A stretch of DNA of 64,000 nucleotides from an uncultured Oscillospiraceae bacterium. GTDB lineage: Bacteria; Bacillota; Clostridia; Oscillospirales; Oscillospiraceae. Below are positions 57,550 through 64,000 of the stretch, piece after piece (position 1 is the stretch's first letter; the number at the start of each line of letters is the position of its first letter). The position numbers and the translations under genes were made by a program. Location: contig CAKTOF010000007.1 in NCBI GenBank assembly GCA_934589675.1, positions 1-64,000 on the forward strand, read 5' to 3'. Below the pieces are notes generated by a model that did not search any database, was not told the origin of the DNA, and was given only the letters and a program-made list of their open reading frames with translations.

Positions 57550-58179
57550 TTACTTCGTGCCGAAGATGCGGTCGCCCGCGTCGCCGAGGCCCGGGACGAT
57601 GTAGGCATGCTCGTTGAGCTTCTCATCGACCGCCGCGACGTACAGGTCGACGTCCGGGTGCTCCTTCTGAATGACCGCGACGCCTTCCGGCGCGGCGATG
57701 ATGTTCATAAGCGTGATGCGCTTGCAGCCGTAGTTCTTCAAGAACGAGATGGCCGCGGAGGCGGAGCCGCCGGTGGCGAGCATCGGGTCGACGATCAGAA
57801 CGTCGCGCTCGGCGATATCGGGCGGCATTTTGCAGTAGTATTCAACCGGCTCATGCGTCTCCGGGTCGCGGTAGAGGCCGATGTGGCCGACCTTGGCCGA
57901 CGGAATGAGCGTGATGATGCCGTCGACCATGCCGAGGCCGGCGCGCAGGATCGGGACAATGGCGATCTTCTTGCCGGAGAGCTGGCGGAACTTTCCCTTG
58001 CAGATCGGCGTCTCGATCTCGACCTCTTCCGTCTCGAGGCCGCGCGTGGCCTCGTAGCACATGAGCATGGCGACCTCGCCGACAAGCTCGCGGAATTCCT
58101 TGACGCCGGTGTTCTTGTCACGCATGATCGACAGCTTGTGCTGCAGCAGCGGATGGTCAAGAACGTGAACAGTACCCAT
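57550..58179 (-). CDS. upp: Uracil phosphoribosyltransferase
   Basis: 209 residues. PRPP-binding motif DVLIVDPMLATGGSASAAI and uracil-site GDAGDRIFGTK are characteristic; HPLLQHKLSIMRDKNTGVKEFRELV is the N-terminal signature. Salvages uracil to UMP. It starts 6 nt downstream of tsaB, with AAAGGGGATTG upstream. Confidence 0.97.
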   Translation of the reverse strand: MGTVHVLDHPLLQHKLSIMRDKNTGVKEFRELVGEVAMLMCYEATRGLETEEVEIETPICKGKFRQLSGKKIAIVPILRAGLGMVDGIITLIPSAKVGHIGLYRDPETHEPVEYYCKMPPDIAERDVLIVDPMLATGGSASAAISFLKNYGCKRITLMNIIAAPEGVAVIQKEHPDVDLYVAAVDEKLNEHAYIVPGLGDAGDRIFGTK

Positions 58180-58185
58180 TGGAGT

Positions 58186-58905
58186 TCAATCCCCTTTCGA
58201 TTCTTTTGCCTTCATCCGCGCCAGCCGCTCGCGCTCAGCCTGCGACAGGCGCAGGTAGTTCGGCACGAGCGCGGCCGCGTCGCAGCTTTTCCCGGACGCG
58301 ATGGCGTCCGCCGCGGCAAGCGCAACGCCGGAAGCGTGCTGAAATCGCAGGCATTCCGGCGGCAGAGTCAGGCCGTCTAGTTTTCCATCGAGTGCATTAT
58401 AGCACACGAGCGCGCCGTCTCCAACGATAATTTTTGTTTTTTCGATTTTTCTCAGCTCATCGGCCAGCGCTTCGGCGGAGATCGCGCGGTCGTCCGTCAG
58501 GCGGACGGGCCGGCCGGAGCCGCCTGCGAAGAGCGAGTTGTAGAGCTGGCCGCGCCGCGCGTCCATGGCGCAGACGATGAGCGCGTCCCGGTCTGCCAGC
58601 TGCCACGCCATGGCCTCCAGCGTCGAGACGCCGCAGCACGGGATCTCCCTCCCCCATGCAAAGCCCTTGGCCGCCGCGACGCCGATGCGCACGCCCGTGA
58701 AGCTGCCCGGCCCTGCCGCGCAGGCCACAGCGTCGATGTCCGCGGGCGTGAGGTCGCAGTTTCTCAGCAGATCCTCCGCCATTTTCGTCAGCGTTCGGCT
58801 GTGCGTCTGGCCGCTGTTCTGATAGTACTCCGCCATGAGCGCGCCGCCTATAAGCAGCGCGCACGAAGCCGCCTTGGCCGACGACTCAAACGCTAATATC
58901 TTCAA
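58186..58905 (-). CDS. tsaB: tRNA threonylcarbamoyladenosine protein TsaB
   Basis: 239 residues. ASKHA-fold partner of TsaD for t6A37 synthesis. The N terminus MKILAFESSAKAASCAL, then GPGSFTGVRIGVAAAKGFAWG and AMDARRGQLYNSLF are the TsaB signatures. It overlaps tsaE by 20 nt. Confidence 0.95.
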   Translation of the reverse strand: MKILAFESSAKAASCALLIGGALMAEYYQNSGQTHSRTLTKMAEDLLRNCDLTPADIDAVACAAGPGSFTGVRIGVAAAKGFAWGREIPCCGVSTLEAMAWQLADRDALIVCAMDARRGQLYNSLFAGGSGRPVRLTDDRAISAEALADELRKIEKTKIIVGDGALVCYNALDGKLDGLTLPPECLRFQHASGVALAAADAIASGKSCDAAALVPNYLRLSQAERERLARMKAKESKGD

Positions 58906-59329
58906 ACCGCTCGCCTCCCTCTACTGTGATCACGCGGCACTCATCGCCGCCGGATCCCCGCGTGAACGTCACGCGGATGGGGTCGTCAAACGCGTCGTCC
59001 ACGTTTTCGCTCCACTCGACGCAGCACACGCCGCCGCGGGACAGGTAATCCTCCCAGCCGATGTCAAACAGCTCGTCCGACGAGCCGAGGCGGTACATAT
59101 CAAAATGGAACAGCGGCATGCTTCCGCTTAAATATTCGTTGACGATCGTATACGTCGGGCTCGTGACCGGCTCCGTGACGCCGAGGCCGCGGGCAAGGCC
59201 GCGTGTAAAGGCCGTTTTCCCCATGCCGAGGCCGCCGTAGCACGCAATCACGTCGCCCGGCCGGAGCCGCGCAGCAACAAGCTCGCCGAGCGCCTCCGTG
59301 CGCGCCGGCGAGTCGGAATAATATACCAT
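58886..59329 (-). CDS. tsaE: tRNA threonylcarbamoyladenosine ATPase TsaE
   Basis: 147 residues from ATG 59329. P-loop GGLGMGKTAFTRGLARGLG and TSPTYTIVNEY (switch region), HFDMYRL and EWSENVDDAF fit TsaE. It activates the TsaBD complex. An upstream in-frame ATG at 59365 lies at the promoter -10 and is not used. Confidence 0.95.
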   Translation of the reverse strand: MVYYSDSPARTEALGELVAARLRPGDVIACYGGLGMGKTAFTRGLARGLGVTEPVTSPTYTIVNEYLSGSMPLFHFDMYRLGSSDELFDIGWEDYLSRGGVCCVEWSENVDDAFDDPIRVTFTRGSGGDECRVITVEGGERFEDISV

Positions 59330-59355
59330 GATCCTATCGCATCCTTTTCCCGTAC

Positions 59356-59384
59356 AGTGTAGCACACGACGCGGCGGCGCGCAA
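59356..59384 (-). promoter_or_regulatory. Promoter of the tsaE operon
   Basis: Minus-strand -35 TTGCGC (59379-59384), 17-bp spacer, -10 TACACT (59356-59361), divergent from the FtsW/RodA promoter. Confidence 0.75.
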
Positions 59385-59391
59385 GTTTGTG

Positions 59392-59420
59392 TTTACTTCC
59401 CCCATCTTCGGTGGTAGAAT
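59392..59420 (+). promoter_or_regulatory. Promoter of the FtsW/RodA gene
   Basis: -35 TTTACT (59392-59397), 17-bp spacer, -10 TAGAAT (59415-59420). Confidence 0.75.
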
Positions 59421-59461
59421 AAGTAGAAACCCGTCAGATCATCAGGAAAGGAGCTGCTGCC

Positions 59462-60637
59462 ATGAAGCGTGCCATTGCCGCCGTCGGCGAATTTCTGCGC
59501 CGTGCCGATATGCTGCTGTTCGGCCTGTGCGTGCTCGCCTCCGTGTTCGGCATCGTCATGATCTCCAGCGCGACGCGCGCGGTCGGCGCGGATCGCTACG
59601 TCTCGGTGCAGACGGCAGCGCTCATCCTCGGCATCCTCGTCTATGTGCTGCTCACGCTCATCGACATCGACATCATCGCCGAGCGGCGCGAGCTGCTCTT
59701 TCTCTTCAACGTCCTCTTCATCGCCACGCTCATCCCCTTCGGCGTGGAGGGCTCGACCGGCAACCGAAGCTGGCTGCGCTTTTCGTGGCTGCCGTTCGGC
59801 ATCCAGCCGGCCGAGATCTGCAAGATCTCGTTCATCCTCATCATGGCAAAGACCATGAGCATCTCGCGCGAGCGCATCTCCGCTCTGCGCCCCGTCGGCG
59901 TCATCACGGCGCATATGCTCGTCATGGTCGGCCTGATCGTCTACGCCTCGTCCGACGCCGGCATGGCGCTCGTGTTCGCGCTCATCTACATCATCATGGC
60001 CTACGCCGGCGGCGTCGGCTTCGGCTGGTTTCTGGCCGGCGCGGGCGCCGTCGCGGCCGCCGCGCCGCTTCTCTGGACGCGCGTCATGCGCGACGACCAG
60101 AAGCAGCGCATTCTCATGATCTTTGACCCGACCATCGACCCGGACGGCCTCGACATCCGCTACCAGACGCGCATCAGTACGTCGTACATCAAAAGCGGCG
60201 GACTGGCCGGACAGGGCCTCTACGAGGGCACGCAGACGCAGGCCGGCATCCTGCCCGCGCAGCACACGGACTTTATTTTTTCCTCCATCGGCGAGGAGCT
60301 CGGCATTTTGGGCTGCGTCGCCGTGCTCGTGCTGCTCGGCGCCATCGTCGCGCGGTGCATCTACGTCGGCGTGAAGTCCGGCAACTATATGAACCGGCTC
60401 ATCTGCGTCGGAATCGCGGGCATGCTCATCTGCCAGACATTCATCAACGTCGGCATGTGCGTCGGCGTGTTCCCCGTCATCGGCCTGACGCTGCCGTTTT
60501 TCAGCTACGGCGGCAGCTCGCTTCTGACGATGTTCCTCGCCGCCGGGATCGTCTCCGGTATCCATATGCGGCCGGCGCCGGACGCGAACGCGCGCTACAT
60601 CCGGCCGAAATTTCAAAAGCGCGCATATATTTCTTGA
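59462..60637 (+). CDS. SEDS peptidoglycan polymerase (RodA/FtsW family)
   Basis: 391 residues, ten or so helices. SEDS landmarks are FGIQPAEICKISFILIMAKTM, the PAQHTDFIFSSIGEELG motif with the polymerase Asp loop near ISTSYIKSGGLAGQG, and PVIGLTLPFFSYGGSSLL. It polymerises lipid II with a partner class B PBP, none of which is next to it. RodA is suggested by the short cytoplasmic tail; FtsW or SpoVE are not excluded. SD GAAAGGAGCTG. Confidence 0.92.
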   Translation: MKRAIAAVGEFLRRADMLLFGLCVLASVFGIVMISSATRAVGADRYVSVQTAALILGILVYVLLTLIDIDIIAERRELLFLFNVLFIATLIPFGVEGSTGNRSWLRFSWLPFGIQPAEICKISFILIMAKTMSISRERISALRPVGVITAHMLVMVGLIVYASSDAGMALVFALIYIIMAYAGGVGFGWFLAGAGAVAAAAPLLWTRVMRDDQKQRILMIFDPTIDPDGLDIRYQTRISTSYIKSGGLAGQGLYEGTQTQAGILPAQHTDFIFSSIGEELGILGCVAVLVLLGAIVARCIYVGVKSGNYMNRLICVGIAGMLICQTFINVGMCVGVFPVIGLTLPFFSYGGSSLLTMFLAAGIVSGIHMRPAPDANARYIRPKFQKRAYIS

Positions 60638-60650
60638 GATAGCAGACAAT

Positions 60651-60681
60651 ACCTCCTGAAGACAACTTCAGGAGGTTTTTT
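60651..60681 (+). terminator. Terminator overlapping the next gene's ribosome site
   Basis: Perfect 11-bp stem ACCTCCTGAAG-acaa-CTTCAGGAGGT then T6. The right arm holds AGGAGG 8 nt before ATG 60684, so the same hairpin both terminates the upstream transcript and would hide the SD of the next gene. Confidence 0.85.
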
Positions 60682-60683
60682 CT

Positions 60684-61898
60684 ATGGCTCTCATCCATTC
60701 AAGGCTTCGCCTCGCCGTGCTCGCGCTGGCGCTCTTCGGGCTGCTCAGCTCGCTCGCGCTCGCTGCGCCCGCGGCGGCGTACTGCTTCACGCCCGCGGAC
60801 TTCTCCGGCGCGCAGGACGGCATTTTTCTGACCGCCGTCCCTGACAGCGGCACGGCGTATCTGCGCTGCGGCAGCCGGACGCTGCGCGCGGGCGACGTCC
60901 TGCCTGCCGCACGCCTCGGCGAGCTGACGCTCGTCTCCGCCGGGAGCGCGGCGGAGATTGCGAGCATCTCGTACCTGCCCGTTTCCGACGGCCGCGTCGG
61001 GCAGAGCGCGACGCTGACCATCCCGCTGCGCGCAAAGAAAAACGAGGCGCCCTCGGCAAACAACAGCTCCATGCAGACGTATAAGAACATCGCAAACACC
61101 GGCACGCTCTCCGCCTCCGACCCTGAGGGCGGCGAGCTGACCTTCACGATCACGAAGGAGCCGAAATACGGCACGCTCGAGCTCGGCGAGGGCGGTCAGT
61201 TCACCTACACGCCGAAGAAGAACAAGGTCGGCAAGGACTCGTTCCGCTTCACGGCGACCGACCCGGAGGGCGCCGTCTCATCCGAGGCGACCGTCTCCAT
61301 CGAGATCCTGAAGCCGCAGCACAAGGCCGTCTATTCCGATATGGCCGGCGATCCGGATCAGTTTGCGGCCATGTGGCTCAAAGAGCAGGAGGTCTTCTCC
61401 GGCGAGCGCATTGCGGGCGCGCTGTGCTTCAACCCGGACAAGACCGTCACGCGCGGCGAATTTCTGGCCATGACGATGCGGCTGCTCGGCATCCGCGGGG
61501 ATGAGGCCGCGCTCACGAGCGGCTTTGCCGACGAGGCGGCCATGCCGGACTGGCTGCGGCCGTATGTCGTGTCGGCGTTTCGCTCCGGCATTGTAAACGG
61601 CGTGAAGAGCGACGCCGGGCTCGTCTTCCGCGGCGAGGCATCGCTGACGAAGGCCGAGGCGGCTGTCATTGTGCAGAACATCCTCTCGCTGCCGACAGTC
61701 GGAATGGACACGGACGCGGACGAGCTGCCCGCGTGGGCCGCGCCGTCCATTCTCGCCGTGAAGTCGAGCGGTATTTTCGACTGCACGAACGCCGCCGCAC
61801 CCATGACCCGCCGCGAGGTCGCCGAGCTTTTATATCAGGTCTGGCGCGTCACGCAGGACGACCACAGCCTCGGCCTGCTGGCGTGGGCGGCTGAATAG
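60684..61898 (+). CDS. Secreted protein with Ig/cadherin-like and SLH domains
   Basis: 404 residues. Signal peptide to about residue 33. An N-terminal beta domain (about 34-120) precedes one Ig/cadherin-like repeat (about 130-215; PEGGELTFTITKEPKYGTLELG and DSFRFTATDPEGAVSSEATVS). Two to three SLH-type segments follow (about 225-404), with VTRGEFLAMTMRLLGI and LTKAEAAVIVQNIL. Anchors to the wall and probably binds it through SLH. The SD is embedded in the terminator hairpin of the upstream gene. Confidence 0.85.
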   Translation: MALIHSRLRLAVLALALFGLLSSLALAAPAAAYCFTPADFSGAQDGIFLTAVPDSGTAYLRCGSRTLRAGDVLPAARLGELTLVSAGSAAEIASISYLPVSDGRVGQSATLTIPLRAKKNEAPSANNSSMQTYKNIANTGTLSASDPEGGELTFTITKEPKYGTLELGEGGQFTYTPKKNKVGKDSFRFTATDPEGAVSSEATVSIEILKPQHKAVYSDMAGDPDQFAAMWLKEQEVFSGERIAGALCFNPDKTVTRGEFLAMTMRLLGIRGDEAALTSGFADEAAMPDWLRPYVVSAFRSGIVNGVKSDAGLVFRGEASLTKAEAAVIVQNILSLPTVGMDTDADELPAWAAPSILAVKSSGIFDCTNAAAPMTRREVAELLYQVWRVTQDDHSLGLLAWAAE

Positions 61899-61900
61899 TC

Positions 61901-61937
61901 GGACTAAGAGCCTGCCCAATGGGCAGGCTCTTAGTCC
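61901..61937. terminator. Long hairpin after the SLH gene
   Basis: 17-bp perfect stem (61901-61917 with 61921-61937, loop AAT) starting 3 nt after the stop. It has no T tract. Confidence 0.75.
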
Positions 61938-61987
61938 GTGGGGTTGCAGCCCGGCTGCGGGCGGCGAAGCTCTGCGAGGCGGGGCAT

Positions 61988-62028
61988 AAAAAGAAGGAGA
62001 CTGTCCATCGGACAGTCTCCTTCTTTTT
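61988..62028. terminator. Bidirectional terminator between the SLH gene and the coiled-coil gene
   Basis: 19-bp perfect stem (61988-62006 with 62010-62028, loop ATC) with A5 and T5 ends. Confidence 0.95.
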
Positions 62029-62476
62029 ATTCGGCTTTGGGCGCCTCTTCGGAGGGCTCGGCCGGAGCCTCCGGCTCGGTCTTTTCCGCGTCCGGGACGA
62101 CCTCGATGTGGAGGTCGGCAAAGTCTGCGTCGGTCGCGTCGGACTCCTCCTCCACCGGGATGTCGTCGTCCACGACCTCGCCGCTGTTGCGGACGGCCGC
62201 GATGATGGTCTTGAGCTCCTCGATCGTCGAGTTCGACTCTGTGATCTTCTCATACCACGGCAGGTACTCGCTGCGCTCCGGCTCCGCTCCGGCCGTGAAG
62301 TCACGGTAGCAGAGCTTGCCAAGCTCGATCTCGGCCTTCTTGATCTTGTCCTCTTCGGACGCGATCTGGACTTTCGTGCGCGCGATGAGCGCAAGATCCT
62401 TCGCCTTCTGCGCAGCGATCTGCGCCGCCTCGGTCACCTTGCTGCTGATGGCCTCAAAATTCTCCTGAAAAGACAT
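62027..62476 (-). CDS. Coiled-coil protein of unknown function
   Basis: 149 residues. A helical N-terminal half (about 1-95; AQKAKDLALIARTKVQIASEEDKIKKAEIELGKLCYRDF) is followed by an acidic low-complexity C terminus (about 98-149). Many Firmicutes have a similar short coiled-coil protein, often ending in a zinc ribbon that is absent here. AAAGGAGCGG precedes the ATG. Function unknown. Confidence 0.82.
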   Translation of the reverse strand: MSFQENFEAISSKVTEAAQIAAQKAKDLALIARTKVQIASEEDKIKKAEIELGKLCYRDFTAGAEPERSEYLPWYEKITESNSTIEELKTIIAAVRNSGEVVDDDIPVEEESDATDADFADLHIEVVPDAEKTEPEAPAEPSEEAPKAE

Positions 62477-62516
62477 GGAAGCCGCTCCTTTCTGTATTTG
62501 GCCCGCCGGGCGATGC

Positions 62517-64000
62517 TCAGAACAGCCCGGTGATGACGCCGTCTTCGTCGATGTCGATTTTTTCCGCCGCGGGCACCTTCGGCAGCCCCGGCATCGTCAT
62601 TATATCACCGGTCTGCACAACAATAAAGCCCGCGCCGGCAGAAATTTTTACTTTGGACACCGAGACCGTGAAGCCCTCCGGCCGGCCGAGGCACGAGGGA
62701 TCGTCCGTCAGGGAGTACTGCGTCTTGGCCACGCAGATGGGAAGGCTGCCGTAGCCGAGCGACTCAAGCTTGTCGATCTCCTTGTCCGCGGCCTTGGAGT
62801 ACGCGACGGCCGCGCCGCCGTAAACCTTCTGGACGATCTGAAGGATCTTCTCACGAATGGGCAGGTCGAGGTCGTAGGCGTAGCGGAAGTGATTCTCCGT
62901 CTGACACAGGCGCAGGACCTCTTCGGCAAGCTCCACGCCGCCTTCGCCGCCCTTGCCCCAGACCTCGCTCATGGCGACGTTGACGCCAAGCTCGGCGCAG
63001 CGGCTGCGGATGAGCGCAAGCTCCGCGTCCGTGTCCTGCGTGAAGCGGTTGATGGCCACGACGGCCGGCAGGCCGTACACCTGCGTGATGTTCTCCACGT
63101 GCTTGAGCAGGTTCGGAAGCCCCCGCTCGAGCGCCTCGAGATTCTCCGTGCCAAGCTCCGCCTTCGCAACGCCGCCGTTATACTTGAGCGCCTTGACCGT
63201 CGCAACGATGACGACGGCGTCCGGTCGGATGCCAGCCGCGCGGCACTTGATGTCCAAAAACTTCTCCGCGCCGAGATCCGCGCCGAAGCCGGCCTCCGTC
63301 ACGGTGTAGTCAGCCAGCTGCATGGCGGTCGTCGTGGCCATGACGGAGTTGCAGCCGTGGGCGATGTTGGCAAACGGGCCGCCGTGGATGATGGCGGGCG
63401 TGTGCTCGAGCGTCTGGACGAGGTTCGGCTTGATGGCGTCCTTCAAAAGCGCGGTCATGGCGCCCTCAGCCTTGAGGTCGTGCGCCGTGACGGGCTTTTC
63501 GTCGAACGTGTAGCCGACGATGATGCGGCCGAGGCGCGATTTAAGGTCGGACAGCGACGTGGCAAGGCAGAGCGTGGCCATGATCTCGGAGGCGACGGTG
63601 ATGTCAAAGCCCTCCTCGCGCGGCACACCGTTGACGCGGCCGCCGAGGCCCGCGGCGATGAAGCGCAGCTCGCGGTCGTTCATGTCGACGCAGCGGCGCC
63701 ACGTGATGCGGCGGACGTCGATGTTCAGACTGTTGCCCTGATAGATGTGGTTGTCGAGCATGGCGGCGAGCAGGTTGTTCGCCGCGCCGATGGCGTGGAA
63801 GTCGCCGGTGAAGTGCAGGTTGATGTCCTCCATCGGGACGACCTGGGCATAGCCGCCGCCGGCGGCGCCGCCCTTGAGGCCAAACACGGGGCCGAGTGAC
63901 GGCTCGCGCAGGCACAGGCACGTCTTTTTGCCCAGAAGCGAGAGCGCGTCGGCAAGGCCGACGGACGTCGTCGTCTTGCCCTCGCCGGCCGGCGTCGGGT
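62517..64000 (-). CDS. fhs: Formate-tetrahydrofolate ligase, N-terminus cut by window end
   Basis: C-terminal about 494 residues of a protein usually about 555. The P-loop TPAGEGKTTTSVGLADAL is at the window edge, then EPSLGPVFGLKGGAAGGG, HFTGDFHAIGAANNLLAAMLDNH, NVRRITWRR-type site and the C terminus SVSKVKISAGAGF. ATP-dependent formyl-THF synthesis feeds C1 metabolism; in acetogens and other Clostridia it is part of the Wood-Ljungdahl methyl branch. The frame is continuous to base 64000, so the apparent ATG at 63887 is internal. Confidence 0.97.
   Translation of the reverse strand, partial: PTPAGEGKTTTSVGLADALSLLGKKTCLCLREPSLGPVFGLKGGAAGGGYAQVVPMEDINLHFTGDFHAIGAANNLLAAMLDNHIYQGNSLNIDVRRITWRRCVDMNDRELRFIAAGLGGRVNGVPREEGFDITVASEIMATLCLATSLSDLKSRLGRIIVGYTFDEKPVTAHDLKAEGAMTALLKDAIKPNLVQTLEHTPAIIHGGPFANIAHGCNSVMATTTAMQLADYTVTEAGFGADLGAEKFLDIKCRAAGIRPDAVVIVATVKALKYNGGVAKAELGTENLEALERGLPNLLKHVENITQVYGLPAVVAINRFTQDTDAELALIRSRCAELGVNVAMSEVWGKGGEGGVELAEEVLRLCQTENHFRYAYDLDLPIREKILQIVQKVYGGAAVAYSKAADKEIDKLESLGYGSLPICVAKTQYSLTDDPSCLGRPEGFTVSVSKVKISAGAGFIVVQTGDIMTMPGLPKVPAAEKIDIDEDGVITGLF

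Noticed and set aside
1..64000. CRISPR arrays, tRNA genes, prophage or toxin-antitoxin modules
   Set aside because: No regularly spaced direct repeats, no cloverleaf with CCA or GTTCRA motifs, and no phage or small antitoxin genes were recognised. Weak tRNAs could be missed by eye.

Overview
The window reads as a chromosomal segment from a GC-rich, Gram-positive-type anaerobe of the class Clostridia, most likely an Oscillospiraceae/Ruminococcaceae-like gut bacterium. The clues are strong GGAGG ribosome sites, T-box and L10-leader regulation, an ECF vitamin transporter module, ComEC with HolA, SLH surface proteins, FtsW/RodA/SpoVE and a formate-tetrahydrofolate ligase. The genus is inference. 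No phage, integrase, IS transposase, CRISPR array or tRNA gene was recognised. Most of the window is housekeeping sequence.

1-10.6 kb (minus strand): the 5' part of RNase P RNA with its promoter; a Clp ATPase with an N-terminal zinc finger; then a long operon read from 10.5 to 2.6 kb: class A penicillin-binding protein, RlmI-like methyltransferase, EcfA1-EcfA2-EcfT, TruA and a DUF5711 protein. 10.6-20.2 kb (mostly plus): a BofC-like small protein, a DUF1292 protein, a probable 6S RNA followed by an unusual 102-nt stem-loop, a membrane-anchored parvulin, a composite palindromic element, a TauE/SafE transporter split in two, a 1181-residue internally duplicated beta-helix protein, an MFS transporter and RuvX. 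20.2-23.8 kb: rpmG-secE-nusG-rplK-rplA, then an L10 leader with rplJ-rplL; rpoB does not follow. 23.8-27.1 kb: a Crp/Fnr regulator with a palindrome at its promoter, then an ABC importer of the SsuABC/NMT1 type.

27.1-31.5 kb (minus): a subtype-B-tannase-like esterase and a secreted SLH protein with a Gly-Gly-Pro repeat whose beta-helix region matches the 14.8-kb protein. 31.6-38.0 kb (minus): ComEC-HolA-RNase M5-ABC-F-YdcF operon. 38.1-39.5 kb: MATE transporter, then a second copy of the composite element. 40.0-42.6 kb: a Tet(M)/EF-G-like GTPase fused to a C-terminal NYN nuclease-like domain. 42.7-44.5 kb: a zinc-ribbon membrane protein. 44.7-53.1 kb (minus): T-box-controlled alaS with a HIT protein, and an operon WecG-Tmk-DJ-1-formyl-THF cycloligase-MltG-U32. 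53.3-62.5 kb: a cysteine-rich protein, small lipoprotein or anchored proteins, a Na/Pi-PhoU protein, TsaE-TsaB-Upp, FtsW/RodA and a second SLH protein. 62.5-64.0 kb: formate-tetrahydrofolate ligase, cut by the window end.

The observations most worth follow-up are the GTPase-NYN fusion, the beta-helix family in both a signal-less duplicated form and an S-layer-anchored form, the stem-loop downstream of the 6S-like RNA, the two composite palindromic elements, and the SD-sequestering terminator before the second SLH gene.
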